Positions 25,828 to 34,022 of a stretch of DNA of 64,000 nt are shown here, piece by piece. The notes under the pieces were generated by a model. The model was not told the DNA's origin, did no database searches, and worked only from the letters and a program-made list of their open reading frames with translations. Source of the DNA: Acidovorax delafieldii (lineage in GTDB: Bacteria > Pseudomonadota > Gammaproteobacteria > Burkholderiales > Burkholderiaceae_C); the NCBI GenBank assembly GCA_002377855.1, contig DFQQ01000002.1:1-64000 (forward strand), written 5' to 3'. Position numbers and translations under genes: made by a program. Every line of letters begins with the position of its first letter. The stretch's first letter is position 1.

Positions 25828-26073
25828 TTACCGAAGTGCAGCTAGTAGAAAAGTTGCCAGGGTTGCCACGACAAGAACAGCCCACGACCAGACCGCGTAC
25901 TTGGCTCCTTTGCTTCCACCGCGAGCGAGTTGCCATATTTTTCCTATGTCGTAAGGGATTTTTGCTAGCGCGCTAAAAATGGCCGGTGCAAGCAAGCCGT
26001 TCCCAAGAAGTAAGAGCCAAACAATCGGCAGCAGGGGATGCAGATCGTAGAGAGGATTGAAGATGTATTTCAT
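25828..26073 (-). CDS. Integron cassette 2: small membrane protein
   Basis: 81 residues from ATG 26073. Two hydrophobic segments, about 14-37 (LLPIVWLLLLGNGLLAPAIF) and 60-80 (YAVWSWAVLVVATLATFLLA), are joined by a basic loop (KIWQLARGGSKGAK). No recognisable domain. It lies between attC1 and attC2. Function unknown. Confidence 0.65.
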   Translation of the reverse strand: MKYIFNPLYDLHPLLPIVWLLLLGNGLLAPAIFSALAKIPYDIGKIWQLARGGSKGAKYAVWSWAVLVVATLATFLLAALR

Positions 26074-26124
26074 CTCGCTTATTGCATCTGCATTTTCTGG
26101 AATAGGGGTAGCTTCATCTTCTGC

Positions 26125-26238
26125 GGCTAAAGTTGGAGGTGACTAGCGCGCACCGGCAGGCCGCGGCGAGGCGCATCATCACCTGGGCGCCTTGCGGCGG
26201 ACTGCCGGTGCGTGTCCGAGTCGACCGACTTGTTAGAG
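26125..26238 (-). repeat. attC site of cassette 1, with a changed core
   Basis: About 114-bp palindrome: stem GCACCGGCAG/CTGCCGGTGC, with plus-strand GTTAGAG (26232-26238) as inverse core and a left core reading GGCTAAA (26125-26131). On the minus strand the distal core is TTTAGCC where GTTRRRY is expected, so the crossover triplet is changed. Confidence 0.7.
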
Positions 26239-26260
26239 CTCATCGCCCACTCCCCTCCGA

Positions 26261-26533
26261 CTACCCGAGCCACGTCCAGATAGCCGCAACCAGGCAGCCA
26301 AGGGACAGGACAACAAAGACCCAGTAGAGGCCTGGAATTCCGCCCACTGCGGTGTACTTGTTCGCTTGCGCTCCATCCTGCTCTTTACGAGAAAGCGGAT
26401 CAACCCCCACAGTTCGCCCCGAATGTGGAGGTACTGCCCAGATGCGGTGGCGGGAGTTAGGCTCGAACTGGTGCGCGTCAAATGCCAAATACGCGAAGAG
26501 AGCAGAGAGGGCTAGAAAGCCGAGAGGTCCCAT
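26261..26533 (-). CDS. Integron cassette 1: small membrane protein
   Basis: 90 residues from ATG 26533, directly next to attI and therefore the cassette nearest any integron promoter. An N-terminal hydrophobic segment (about 3-20, PLGFLALSALFAYLAF) and a C-terminal one (about 66-88, GLYWVFVVLSLGCLVAAIW) flank a hydrophilic loop with SRHRIWAVPPHSGRTVGVD. No known domain. Its stop lies 22 bp before attC1. Confidence 0.65.
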   Translation of the reverse strand: MGPLGFLALSALFAYLAFDAHQFEPNSRHRIWAVPPHSGRTVGVDPLSRKEQDGAQANKYTAVGGIPGLYWVFVVLSLGCLVAAIWTWLG

Positions 26534-26600
26534 GTGAGTTCTAACGTAATGTAGACCGCACCAAGCCGCAGACCATATCTGGCGCTTGCGGTCTAAATTG
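26534..26600 (-). other. attI recombination region
   Basis: The stretch between the first cassette ORF and the integrase promoter contains, on the minus strand, ACGTTAGAAC (a GTTRRRY-like simple site) just before the cassette ATG. An inverted repeat is built from TAGACCGCA and TGCGGTCTA. This position is that of attI in known integrons; the exact boundaries cannot be fixed by eye. Confidence 0.55.
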
Positions 26601-26637
26601 GCGCGAAAAAAACGCGGAAAAGGGCTTGTAGCCTAGC

Positions 26638-26670
26638 TTGACGGCGCGTATGCTGTACAAAAAAACAGTA
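26638..26670 (+). promoter_or_regulatory. intI promoter with perfect LexA (SOS) box
   Basis: CTGT at 26653-26656 and ACAG at 26665-26668 with exactly 8 bases between give the CTGT-N8-ACAG LexA consensus, with flanking TG/TA also fitting. It lies 15 bp before the intI ATG. TTGACG at 26638-26643 is a possible -35. LexA control of intI is known in other integrons. Confidence 0.85.
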
Positions 26671-26682
26671 CTAAATTCAGCC

Positions 26683-27690
26683 ATGAAACCCGCCTCCCCT
26701 CCTGTGTTGCGCGCCACACGGTTGCTGGACCAGGTCCGTGAGCGAATTCGTTACAAGCACTATAGCCTGCGCACCGAACAGGCATACGTGCAGTGGGTGC
26801 GCATGTTCGTGAAATGGCACGGCTTGCGGCATCCACGAGACATGGGGCAGCTAGAAATCGAAGGTTTTCTAGCCATGTTGGCTAACGAGCGGCGGGTGGC
26901 GGCTGCCACACACAACCAAGCGTTGAGCGCACTGCTATTCCTCTACCGCGAGGTGTTGGGCATGGACCTGCCATGGCTCGATGGCGTGCAGCGCCCGCGC
27001 ACGCCCAAGCGCATTCCTTCGGTTTTGACGGTAGATGAGGTGGCTGCTCTGCTATTGGCGCTGCCGACCGATATAGCCTTGCTGGCCCGACTGCTGTACG
27101 GTACCGGCATGCGGCTGATGGAGGGCCTGCGCTTGCGGGTCAAGGACGTAGATTTTGACCGTGGGGTGGTCGTGGTACGGCAAGCCAAGGGCGACAAGGA
27201 TCGGGTTGTGATGCTGCCGCGCAGCCTGGCAGCCGAGCTGCGCCAACAGGTGCTGGCTGCACGCGCGCTGTGGGAGCAAGACCGGCAAGCGCAGTGCGGT
27301 GGCGTGGACGTTCCGCATGCATTGGAGACCAAATACCCCGGCGTGGGGCAGCGCTGGGGATGGTTCTGGGTGTTCCCCGCTTCGTCCCTGTCGGTGGACC
27401 CTCGCACGGGTGTTTGGCGGCGGCATCACGTCTATGAGGAGCGATTGCAGCGCGCACTGAAGAAGGCTGTGGCACAGGCGGGCATTTGCAAACCCGTTTC
27501 TGTGCACACCTTGCGCCACAGCTTCGCCACGCACTTGTTGCAGTCGGGCACCGACATTCGCACGGTGCAGGAGTTGCTGGGGCACTCGGATGTGAGTACG
27601 ACGATGATCTATACCCATGTCCTGAAAGTCGCTGCCGCAGGAACCGCCAGCCCGTTGGACTCCTTGGCCTTGCAGCTGCGGCCTGCCTGA
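26683..27690 (+). CDS. intI: Integron integrase (tyrosine recombinase, IntI)
   Basis: 335 residues from ATG 26683, after the LexA box; earlier in-frame codons lie upstream of or within the operator. IntI moves cassettes between attI and attC sites. The SAM-like N-terminal domain (about 10-95) includes [19 protein letters not shown], and the catalytic domain carries R144, H275, R278, H301 and nucleophile Y310 ([33 protein letters not shown]). The extra segment [19 protein letters not shown] (about 213-231) is the IntI-specific insert that distinguishes these enzymes from XerC/D. The catalytic positions are offset by two from IntI1. The enzyme looks intact. Confidence 0.96.
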   Translation: MKPASPPVLRATRLLDQVRERIRYKHYSLRTEQAYVQWVRMFVKWHGLRHPRDMGQLEIEGFLAMLANERRVAAATHNQALSALLFLYREVLGMDLPWLDGVQRPRTPKRIPSVLTVDEVAALLLALPTDIALLARLLYGTGMRLMEGLRLRVKDVDFDRGVVVVRQAKGDKDRVVMLPRSLAAELRQQVLAARALWEQDRQAQCGGVDVPHALETKYPGVGQRWGWFWVFPASSLSVDPRTGVWRRHHVYEERLQRALKKAVAQAGICKPVSVHTLRHSFATHLLQSGTDIRTVQELLGHSDVSTTMIYTHVLKVAAAGTASPLDSLALQLRPA

Positions 27691-28172
27691 GTGACGGCTT
27701 TGGAGCTTCTAGCTGGTTGGCGGCTCTGGGCCCTGAGCCGCCACCTCGCGGTCTGCAATTGGCTTGAAGTGCTGTGCCTCTCCGCGAAAAGCAGGCCTGC
27801 AGGACTCTGCAGGTGCCTAGTGTGCCAAAGCCCCTTGATGGAGCCTCCCCTGATTGCAGTGATTGGCTGTCTCTGATCGTAGCTGTGCAATGCCGGCTCC
27901 CACATACCGCGTCAGGCATGTGCCTCAGCAGTTCAGGGTTTGCCCTATTCATTGAATAACGTACTAGTTCGTACATTTCGTGCACCTCCCATCAACCTAG
28001 GCACTTTTCTGTGCCGGATGTGCATGACTTCGAATCTTCCAGGCCAGCCACTGCGGCTGGCCCCAGCCACCACCCCCGCCATGCCGCATGGGCCGGCTGG
28101 GCTGGCGGTGGTATGGGACGGGGCGGCACCGGCTGCGGCCCCCGCATTGGCACGGCGCGGAGTGCCAGCCGC
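27691..28172 (+). other. Gap after intI: no gene seen
   Basis: 482 bp with no convincing coding region on either strand. It contains a short GC-rich hairpin (GGCCAGCC/GGCTGGCC near 28041-28061), a TetR-like palindrome (27959-27972) and no copy of the dispersed repeat. It may hold the promoter of the following pathway genes. Confidence 0.45.
27959..27972. promoter_or_regulatory. Putative TetR-type operator
   Basis: ACGTACTAGTTCGT is a 14-bp palindrome with one mismatched pair, centred on ACTAGT, a form frequent in TetR-family operators. It lies 201 bp before the dehydrogenase start. No TetR gene is in the window next to it. Confidence 0.3.
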
Positions 28173-29006
28173 ATGATCTCGGGCACCACGCAACTCATTG
28201 CCCACCTGGGCTACCCCACGGAGTCGTTCAAGGCGCCGATGATCTACAACCCCTGGTTTGAAAAGTGGGGGATTGACGCGGTGGTGGTACCCATGGGCGT
28301 GAGGCCCGGCGATTACGCTGCCACGCTGGCAGCGCTTGCGCGTGTGACCAACCTCAAGGGCGCGTTGGTGACCATGCCGCACAAGGTCACCACCCTGTCG
28401 CTGGCCGATGAGGTGACGCCCACCGCCCGCATTGCCGGGGCCTGCAATGCACTGCTGTTGCGGCCCGATGGCACCTGGTTGGGCGACCAGTTTGACGGCG
28501 CGGGCTTTGTGCGCGGGCTGCTGCGCAAGGGGCGCACGTTGCGCGGGGCGCGCGTGCTCGTGTCAGGCACCGGGGGCGTGGGCTCGGCCATTGCGGCGTC
28601 GCTCGCGGCTGAGGGCGTAGCCCACATCAGCCTGTATGACGCCCATGCCGCCAGCGCCGAGGGGCTGGCAGAGCGGTTGCGCGCCCACTACCCGCAGCTG
28701 GTGGTGCAGTCGGGCTCCAACGACCCGGCCGGTTTTGACGTGGTGGTGAACGCCACGCCGCTGGGCATGCAAGAGGGCGACCCGCTGCCCTTCGATGTGG
28801 GCCGCATCGACGCGGCTGCGATGGTGGGCGAGGTGGTGATGAAGACCGAGTACACGCCGCTGCTGCAAGCCGCGCTGGCCAAGGGCTGCGGCGTGCAGGT
28901 GGGCACCGACATGCTGTTCGAGATGATCCCCGCCTACCTCGAATTCTTTGGCTACGGCACGGCCACGGCCGATGAGCTGCGGGCTGTGGCGCGCATCCAG
29001 TATTGA
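28173..29006 (+). CDS. Shikimate/quinate 5-dehydrogenase family protein
   Basis: 277 residues from ATG 28173. The AroE fold is shown by MPHK (catalytic Lys in VTMPHKVT), GACNALL, QFDGAGF with the catalytic Asp, and the Rossmann motif GTGGVGSAIA. The second strand ends in Asp (ISLYDAHA), which favours NAD over NADP, as in catabolic quinate/shikimate dehydrogenases. The usual HSxSP substrate motif is replaced by YPTESFKAP. With quiC1 downstream, a role in converting shikimate or quinate for protocatechuate formation is likely (inference). Confidence 0.85.
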   Translation: MISGTTQLIAHLGYPTESFKAPMIYNPWFEKWGIDAVVVPMGVRPGDYAATLAALARVTNLKGALVTMPHKVTTLSLADEVTPTARIAGACNALLLRPDGTWLGDQFDGAGFVRGLLRKGRTLRGARVLVSGTGGVGSAIAASLAAEGVAHISLYDAHAASAEGLAERLRAHYPQLVVQSGSNDPAGFDVVVNATPLGMQEGDPLPFDVGRIDAAAMVGEVVMKTEYTPLLQAALAKGCGVQVGTDMLFEMIPAYLEFFGYGTATADELRAVARIQY

Positions 29007-29014
29007 AGTATTGA

Positions 29015-29140
29015 CATGCCCCCGGAGTCGCTTCGCGCCTTCCCCCTCAGGGGGACGACGGCCTTTGCTGCGGGGCGGTGCGGCCGGCTTGGGCCCTTGC
29101 TGGCCGTCCCGCGCCCGTTGCCCAGGTAGCGAGCTACCCA
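29015..29140 (+). repeat. GC-rich structured element, repeat-like
   Basis: A block between the dehydrogenase gene and quiC1 beginning CATGCCCCCGGAGTCGC and containing the hairpin CCCCCT-CAGGGGG (29043-29055). I recall similar sequence as a widespread intergenic repeat in Comamonadaceae; only this copy is in the window. Confidence 0.45.
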
Positions 29141-29201
29141 TTGCTTCGCACAAGACCTGCTTTTTTGCTTGAAGACTTTGTTGCTCAATAGAGGTGTACC
29201 C

Positions 29202-31136
29202 ATGCGCCGATCCATTGCCACCGTCTCTTTGAGCGGAACCCTGCGCCAAAAGCTTGAAGCCATTGCCGCTGCGCGCTTCGATGGCATTGAGCTGTTTGAG
29301 CCTGACTTCATCAGCTTCACCGGCAGCGCGCGCGAGCTGCGCCAGCAGGCCGCTGACCTGGGCCTGGGCATTGACCTGTACCAGCCGTTTCGTGACTTTG
29401 AAGGCATGCCCGACGAGCTGTTTCGCCGCAGCCTGGACCGCGCCGAGCGCAAGTTCGATGTGATGCAGGAGCTAGGCTGCCCGCTGATGCTGGTGTGTTC
29501 CAACACCTCGGCCGCATCGCTGGGCGATGCCGAACGCGCCGCCGCGCAACTGCACGAGCTGGCCGAACGCGCCAGCCGCCGCAACCTGCGCATTGGGTAC
29601 GAGGCGCTGGCCTGGGGCAAGTGGGTGAACCTGTACCGGCAGGCGTGGAACATTGTGCAGAAGGCCGACCACCCGCACCTGGGGCTGATTCTGGACAGCT
29701 TCCACACTCTGTCGCTGCGCGACGACCCGATGGGCATTGCCGACATTCCGGGCGAACGCATCTTCTTTGTGCAGATGGCCGATGCGCCGCTGCTGGCCAT
29801 GGACGTGATCCAGTGGGCGCGCCACCACCGCAACTTCCCCGGCCAGGGGCAGCTGGATGTGGTGACGTTTTTTGAGCAGGCGCTGCTGGCGGGCTACACC
29901 GGCAACCTGTCGCTCGAAATTTTCAACGACGTGTTCCGCGAAACGCCCAACCGCCGCACGGCCCTGGATGCCATGCGCTCGCTGCTGTTTCTAGAGAGCG
30001 AATGCAAGAACCGGCTGGCCGCCCGCGCGCTGGCGGCATCGGGCGAGGCAAGTCCCCCCGCCGCCAGCCGCGCCCTGCAGCGGCTGGACTTGGCTGCACC
30101 ACCTGCCGCGCAGCCGCTGGGTGGTTTCAGCTTCATCGAGTTTGGCGTGGACGAGCCTACGGGCCAGGCGCTGGTCAGCACCTTCACCGCGCTGGGTTTT
30201 ACGCACACGGGCCGCCACCGCAGCAAGGCGGTGGACTTGTACTGCCAAGGCGATATCCAGTTCGTCATCAACACCCAGCCGGGGTCGGAGGCGCGCCAGC
30301 GCTTTGAGGAGCTGGGCCCCTCGGTGTGCGCCATGGGCCTGGTCGCGCCCGACCCGGTGCAGGCCGCCAACCGTGCAGCCGCGCTGTTGTCGGCCCGGCA
30401 CACCAGCCCGCTGGGGCCGAACGAGCTGCAACTGCCCGCCATCATCTCGCCCGGCGGGGCGGTGGTGCACTTTGTGCACGCGGGCGCTACGCTCGATGCC
30501 GACTTTGTGGCGCCTGTGCCGCGCGCGCCAGTGCCGCAGACGGGCGGCCTCACGCATGTAGACCACATGGCGCTGGCCCTGGCGCATGACCAGCTCGACA
30601 CCTGGACCCTGTTTGGCAAGGCCATTCTGGGCCTGACCGCTGGCGAGGCGCTGGAGCTGGCCGACCCATTTGGGCTGGTGCGCAGCTGTGCGCTGAGCAA
30701 CGCGCAGCGCAGCCTGCGCATGGTGCTCAATGTCTCCAAAAGCCAGCGCACGCGCACGGCCCAGCAGGTGCGGGCGACGGGCCGATCGGGCGGCGGCGTG
30801 CACCACATCGCGCTGGCCACGCAGGACATCTTTGCCACAGTGCAGACCTTGCAGGAGCAGGGCGTGAAGTGGCTGCCCATCAGCCCCAACTATTACGAAG
30901 ACCTGCTGGCCCGCCTGGATCTGGATGAAGACTTGGTGCTCCGCATGCAGGCACTGAACATCGTGGCCGATGTGTCGCGCGGCGGCGGGCGCTTTCTGCA
31001 TGCCTACACCGAGCCCTTTGCCGACCGCTTCTTCTTTGAAGTGGTGCAGCGCGATGGCGGCTACGACGGCTACGGTGCCGTGAACGCCTCGGTGCGCATG
31101 GCGGCGCAGGAGCAGGCGCGCAGCGCTGCGCAGTGA
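29202..31136 (+). CDS. quiC1: 3-dehydroshikimate dehydratase fused to an HPPD-like domain
   Basis: 644 residues from ATG 29202, preceded by GAGG. The N-terminal TIM barrel (about 1-280) converts 3-dehydroshikimate to protocatechuate; metal ligands E134, D165, Q191 and E239 sit in GYEALAWG, LILDSFHTL, FVQMADAP and SLEIF, at the numbering I recall for Pseudomonas QuiC1. A C-terminal vicinal-oxygen-chelate part (about 305-640) resembles 4-hydroxyphenylpyruvate dioxygenase, with THVDHMALA, HHIALATQDI and EVVQR carrying potential metal ligands. The linker is Ala/Pro-rich (about 270-305). It works after the preceding dehydrogenase in quinate/shikimate catabolism. Confidence 0.9.
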   Translation: MRRSIATVSLSGTLRQKLEAIAAARFDGIELFEPDFISFTGSARELRQQAADLGLGIDLYQPFRDFEGMPDELFRRSLDRAERKFDVMQELGCPLMLVCSNTSAASLGDAERAAAQLHELAERASRRNLRIGYEALAWGKWVNLYRQAWNIVQKADHPHLGLILDSFHTLSLRDDPMGIADIPGERIFFVQMADAPLLAMDVIQWARHHRNFPGQGQLDVVTFFEQALLAGYTGNLSLEIFNDVFRETPNRRTALDAMRSLLFLESECKNRLAARALAASGEASPPAASRALQRLDLAAPPAAQPLGGFSFIEFGVDEPTGQALVSTFTALGFTHTGRHRSKAVDLYCQGDIQFVINTQPGSEARQRFEELGPSVCAMGLVAPDPVQAANRAAALLSARHTSPLGPNELQLPAIISPGGAVVHFVHAGATLDADFVAPVPRAPVPQTGGLTHVDHMALALAHDQLDTWTLFGKAILGLTAGEALELADPFGLVRSCALSNAQRSLRMVLNVSKSQRTRTAQQVRATGRSGGGVHHIALATQDIFATVQTLQEQGVKWLPISPNYYEDLLARLDLDEDLVLRMQALNIVADVSRGGGRFLHAYTEPFADRFFFEVVQRDGGYDGYGAVNASVRMAAQEQARSAAQ

Positions 31137-31204
31137 GACCGTATCGAGGCCGCAGTGGGGCAGGGTGGCGGCTTTGTGCACCATCGCTTTGCCTGCATTA
31201 GGGG

Positions 31205-31260
31205 TCAAAAGTGGCGACAGCGCTTTCAGAACAAGCGCAGGCAGCTATTGAATTGATAGT
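31205..31260 (-). repeat. Dispersed palindromic repeat, copy E (intergenic)
   Basis: Reverse-orientation full-length copy between quiC1 and the cytochrome genes; conserved end GCAGGCAGCTATTGAATTG at 31238-31256, second hairpin CGCTTTCAGAACAAGCG at 31221-31237. Confidence 0.9.
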
Positions 31261-31422
31261 GGTGGGTGCGGAGTTGGCTCTGCGGGCGTGCCAGCTTCTC
31301 CCGTCGCCGGGGCGGGCCGGGGCATCTGCTCTGCCCGTGGATGCATGCCCCTGCACCTGTGCTGCCGCGCAGCGGGCGCGTAAAGTGGCAGGTGCTGCGC
31401 TTTTGCCTCCACACAACGACCC

Positions 31423-32181
31423 ATGATCGACTTTTTCTGTACCCGGCTGCGCCCCTTGGCGCTGTGGGCCGCCGCCCTGGCTTGCAGCGTTGCAGCTGCG
31501 GCACCCGGCCCCGCTGATGCCGCGCCCGCCACATCTGTCGCCGCGTTGCCCGCTGGCATGGCATCGCGCGTGCTGGCCTGCACCACCTGCCATGGCAAAG
31601 AAGGCCGCGCCACGGCCGAGGGCTACTTCCCCCGCATCGCGGGCAAGCCGGCGGGCTACCTGCACAACCAGTTGCTCAACTTTCGGGATGGGCGGCGCAG
31701 CTACCCGCAAATGGCTTACCTCATCGAACACCTGACCGATGACTACCTGCGCGAAATGGCGGTGCACTTTGCGGCGCTCGATTTGCCTTACCCGCCCCCG
31801 CCAGCCCCGCAGGGCACACCCGCACAGCTGGAGCAGGGCCGCGCGCTGGTGCAGCAAGGCGATGCGGCGCGCAAGATTCCGGCATGCGTGCAATGCCACG
31901 GCGCAGCCATGACGGGGGTGGCGCCGTCCATTCCCGGCCTGCTGGGCCTGCCGCGTGATTACCTCAACAGCCAGCTGGGTGCCTGGAAGACTGGCCAGCG
32001 CAAGGCACAGTCGCCCGACTGCATGGCCGACGTGGCCCGCCAGCTCACGCCCGAAGATGTGAGCGCGGTGTCTGCCTGGCTGGCCGCGCAGCCCGTGCCG
32101 GGTAACGGCAAGCCAGCAGCCAGCCTGCCGGGCCCCATGCCTGCACGCTGCGGCGGCGTGGCCGAAGGGGGCCGCCCATGA
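31423..32181 (+). CDS. Di-heme cytochrome c (c4-like)
   Basis: 252 residues with a signal peptide (about 1-27) for export to the periplasm. Two heme c sites are present: CTTCH (53-57) and CVQCH (155-159), each with downstream Met candidates for the sixth ligand (PQMAYL, SPDCMADV). Two tandem c4-type domains pass electrons to terminal oxidases. The 3' end overlaps the next gene by ATGA (32178-32181), so both are translated together. The electron donor is not encoded next to it. Confidence 0.9.
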   Translation: MIDFFCTRLRPLALWAAALACSVAAAAPGPADAAPATSVAALPAGMASRVLACTTCHGKEGRATAEGYFPRIAGKPAGYLHNQLLNFRDGRRSYPQMAYLIEHLTDDYLREMAVHFAALDLPYPPPPAPQGTPAQLEQGRALVQQGDAARKIPACVQCHGAAMTGVAPSIPGLLGLPRDYLNSQLGAWKTGQRKAQSPDCMADVARQLTPEDVSAVSAWLAAQPVPGNGKPAASLPGPMPARCGGVAEGGRP

Positions 32182-33503
32182 ACCCGCAGCGCTTTTTGCG
32201 GCTGGTGTCGGGCGCGATGGCCGCCCTGGGCATCAGCGCCGCCGCCATCGTGGCCCTGAATCTGCGCGGCGAGGACCCCTTGCCCAGCGCCGAAACCTTG
32301 AAGCCCACCCCCGCCCTGGTGGCGCAGGGTGAATACCTGACCCGCGTGGGCAACTGCATGGCCTGCCACACCGTGCAGGGCGGCGCGCCGTTCGCGGGCG
32401 GGCGCGGCATTGAAACGCCGTTTGGCGTGGTCTACAGCTCCAACCTCACGCCCGACCAAGCCACTGGCCTGGGCGCGTGGACGTCGGCCGAGTTCTGGCG
32501 CGCCATGCACAACGGGCGCAGCAAGGATGGGCGGCTGCTGTACCCCGCGTTTCCGTACACCAGCTACACCCACGTCAAGCGCGAAGACTCCGATGCCATC
32601 TTTGCCTACCTGCAAAGCTTGCCCCCGGTCGCGCAGGCCAACAAGGCGCATGCGCTGCGCTTTCCGTACAGCACCCAGGCGGCGCTGGGCGTGTGGAGGG
32701 CCTTGTTCTTTACCCCGGCAGACGCGGCACAGCCACCCGCACCCGCACCGCAGGCGCTGGCCACCGCGCAGGTGCCTGATTACCAGCGTGGCGTGTATCT
32801 GGTCAACGGTCTGGGCCACTGCGCCGCTTGCCACACCCCCCGCAACAGCCTGGGGGCCGAGCAGCAAGGGCAGGCCCTGGCGGGCGGGCTGATCCCCGTG
32901 CAGAACTGGCTGGCCCCGGCGCTGACCGACGCTGGCCAGGCCGGCGTGCAGCGCTGGCCGCAGGCCGATGTGGTGGCCTTGCTCAAGACAGGCGTGGCTC
33001 CGCAGGCTTCGGTCATCGGCCCCATGGCCGAGGTGGTGTTCCGCAGCACGCAGTACCTGAGCGATGCTGACGCCCGTGCCATGGCCGTCTATTTGCAGGC
33101 GCTGCCCCAGCACACGGCCACGGCCACCAAGCAGGCCGCAGCCCCCGCGTCGGTCATGGAGCGCGGCGCCATGGTGTACGAAGCGCAATGCGTCCAGTGC
33201 CACGGCGCGCAAGGGCAGGGCGCCAAGGACGAGGCCGGGCAACCCGCCTTCCCGCCGCTGGCGGGCAACCGCGCGGTGCTGCTGGCCGACCCGACCAACC
33301 TGGTGCGCGTGGTGCTGCAGGGCGGGTATTTGCCCACCACCGCAGGCCACCCGCGCCCGCATGGCATGCCGCCCTTTCAGCACCTGCTCGGTGATGAGGA
33401 CGTGGCGGCTGTCGCCACCTTTGTGAGGAATAGCTGGGGCAACCAGGCAGCGGGTGTGGGTACCATCGAGGTTTACCGCGCCCGCGAGCGGCGCAGCCCC
33501 TGA
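32178..33503 (+). CDS. Tri-heme cytochrome c subunit of a periplasmic dehydrogenase
   Basis: 441 residues. An N-terminal hydrophobic segment (about 8-28) anchors or exports it. Three heme sites, CMACH (60-64), CAACH (215-219) and CVQCH (338-342), and the order of three cytochrome domains match the cytochrome subunits of membrane alcohol/aldehyde or gluconate-type dehydrogenases (AdhB-like). No flavin or PQQ catalytic subunit is adjacent, so the partner must be elsewhere or the protein only joins the di-heme protein. Confidence 0.88.
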   Translation: MNPQRFLRLVSGAMAALGISAAAIVALNLRGEDPLPSAETLKPTPALVAQGEYLTRVGNCMACHTVQGGAPFAGGRGIETPFGVVYSSNLTPDQATGLGAWTSAEFWRAMHNGRSKDGRLLYPAFPYTSYTHVKREDSDAIFAYLQSLPPVAQANKAHALRFPYSTQAALGVWRALFFTPADAAQPPAPAPQALATAQVPDYQRGVYLVNGLGHCAACHTPRNSLGAEQQGQALAGGLIPVQNWLAPALTDAGQAGVQRWPQADVVALLKTGVAPQASVIGPMAEVVFRSTQYLSDADARAMAVYLQALPQHTATATKQAAAPASVMERGAMVYEAQCVQCHGAQGQGAKDEAGQPAFPPLAGNRAVLLADPTNLVRVVLQGGYLPTTAGHPRPHGMPPFQHLLGDEDVAAVATFVRNSWGNQAAGVGTIEVYRARERRSP

Positions 33504-33554
33504 CCCCGTTGTTGCCCTGGCCCGCCTGATTCGCGGGTTGGAGGAGTTGTATTG

Positions 33555-33959
33555 ATGCCCAGCCACACCGCCTTGCCCGTTGATTCGACAGCCCCCGCCG
33601 CCCAGCCCAGCGGCTGGTGGGCCGTGTGCCTGTGTGCCGGCTGGTGCGGTACCTGCCGCGACTACCGGGCGCTGTTTGACGCCCTGGCCCAGGCCCACCC
33701 CGAGGTGCGCTTTGAGTGGGTGGACATCGAAGACGAATCGGAACTGGCGGGCGACCTGGACGTAGAGACCTTCCCCACACTGCTCATTGCGGACGGCCGC
33801 AAGGCGCATTTTTTGGGCCCCTTGCTGCCCCAGGCGGCTGTGCTCGATCGATTGCTGGCCACCCTGCGCAGCGGTGCCCCCTCGGGCGCCGCCACCGACC
33901 CCATGGCGCAAGAAGTGTTTGACCGCGTGCGTGCAGACCGCACTGTGGCAGGCGTTTGA
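33555..33959 (+). CDS. Thioredoxin-family protein
   Basis: 134 residues. The redox motif is WCGTC (C31/C34) within WWAVCLCAGWCGTC, followed by the thioredoxin fold with FEWVDIEDE and the cis-Pro region ETFPTLLI. No signal peptide, so it is cytoplasmic. It follows the cytochrome pair by 51 bp and may share the transcript; its role could be disulfide reduction. Length and fold match small thioredoxin-like proteins. Confidence 0.85.
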   Translation: MPSHTALPVDSTAPAAQPSGWWAVCLCAGWCGTCRDYRALFDALAQAHPEVRFEWVDIEDESELAGDLDVETFPTLLIADGRKAHFLGPLLPQAAVLDRLLATLRSGAPSGAATDPMAQEVFDRVRADRTVAGV

Positions 33960-33960
33960 T

Positions 33961-34017
33961 GCTATCGAATGAATAGTTGCTAGCGCTTATTCATCAAGCG
34001 CTAGAGGCCAATTTGAC
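33961..34017 (+). repeat. Dispersed palindromic repeat, copy C (intergenic)
   Basis: Full-length direct copy: GCTATCGAATGAATAGTTGC, then GCGCTTATTCATCAAGCGC (33983-34001), then AGAGGCCAATTTGA. It fills nearly the whole gap between the thioredoxin-like gene stop and the SNF2 gene start. Confidence 0.92.
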
Positions 34018-34022
34018 CTGTA

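Larger units (their letters stand above)
24364..27690. mobile_element. Chromosomal integron: intI, attI and five gene cassettes
   Basis: The IntI gene (26683-27690) is divergent from five leftward ORFs, each followed by an imperfect palindrome with inverse and core sites (RYYYAAC ... GTTRRRY or a close variant). attC-like sites lie at 26125-26238, 25725-25784, 25330-25389, 24967-25023 and 24364-24450. The cassettes differ in base composition from one another and from the chromosome; the third is visibly AT-rich. This is the canonical integron layout with attI beside the integrase start. IntI resembles IntI1 in length and motifs but differs at many positions, so it is not a clinical class 1 integron. 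Confidence 0.9.
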
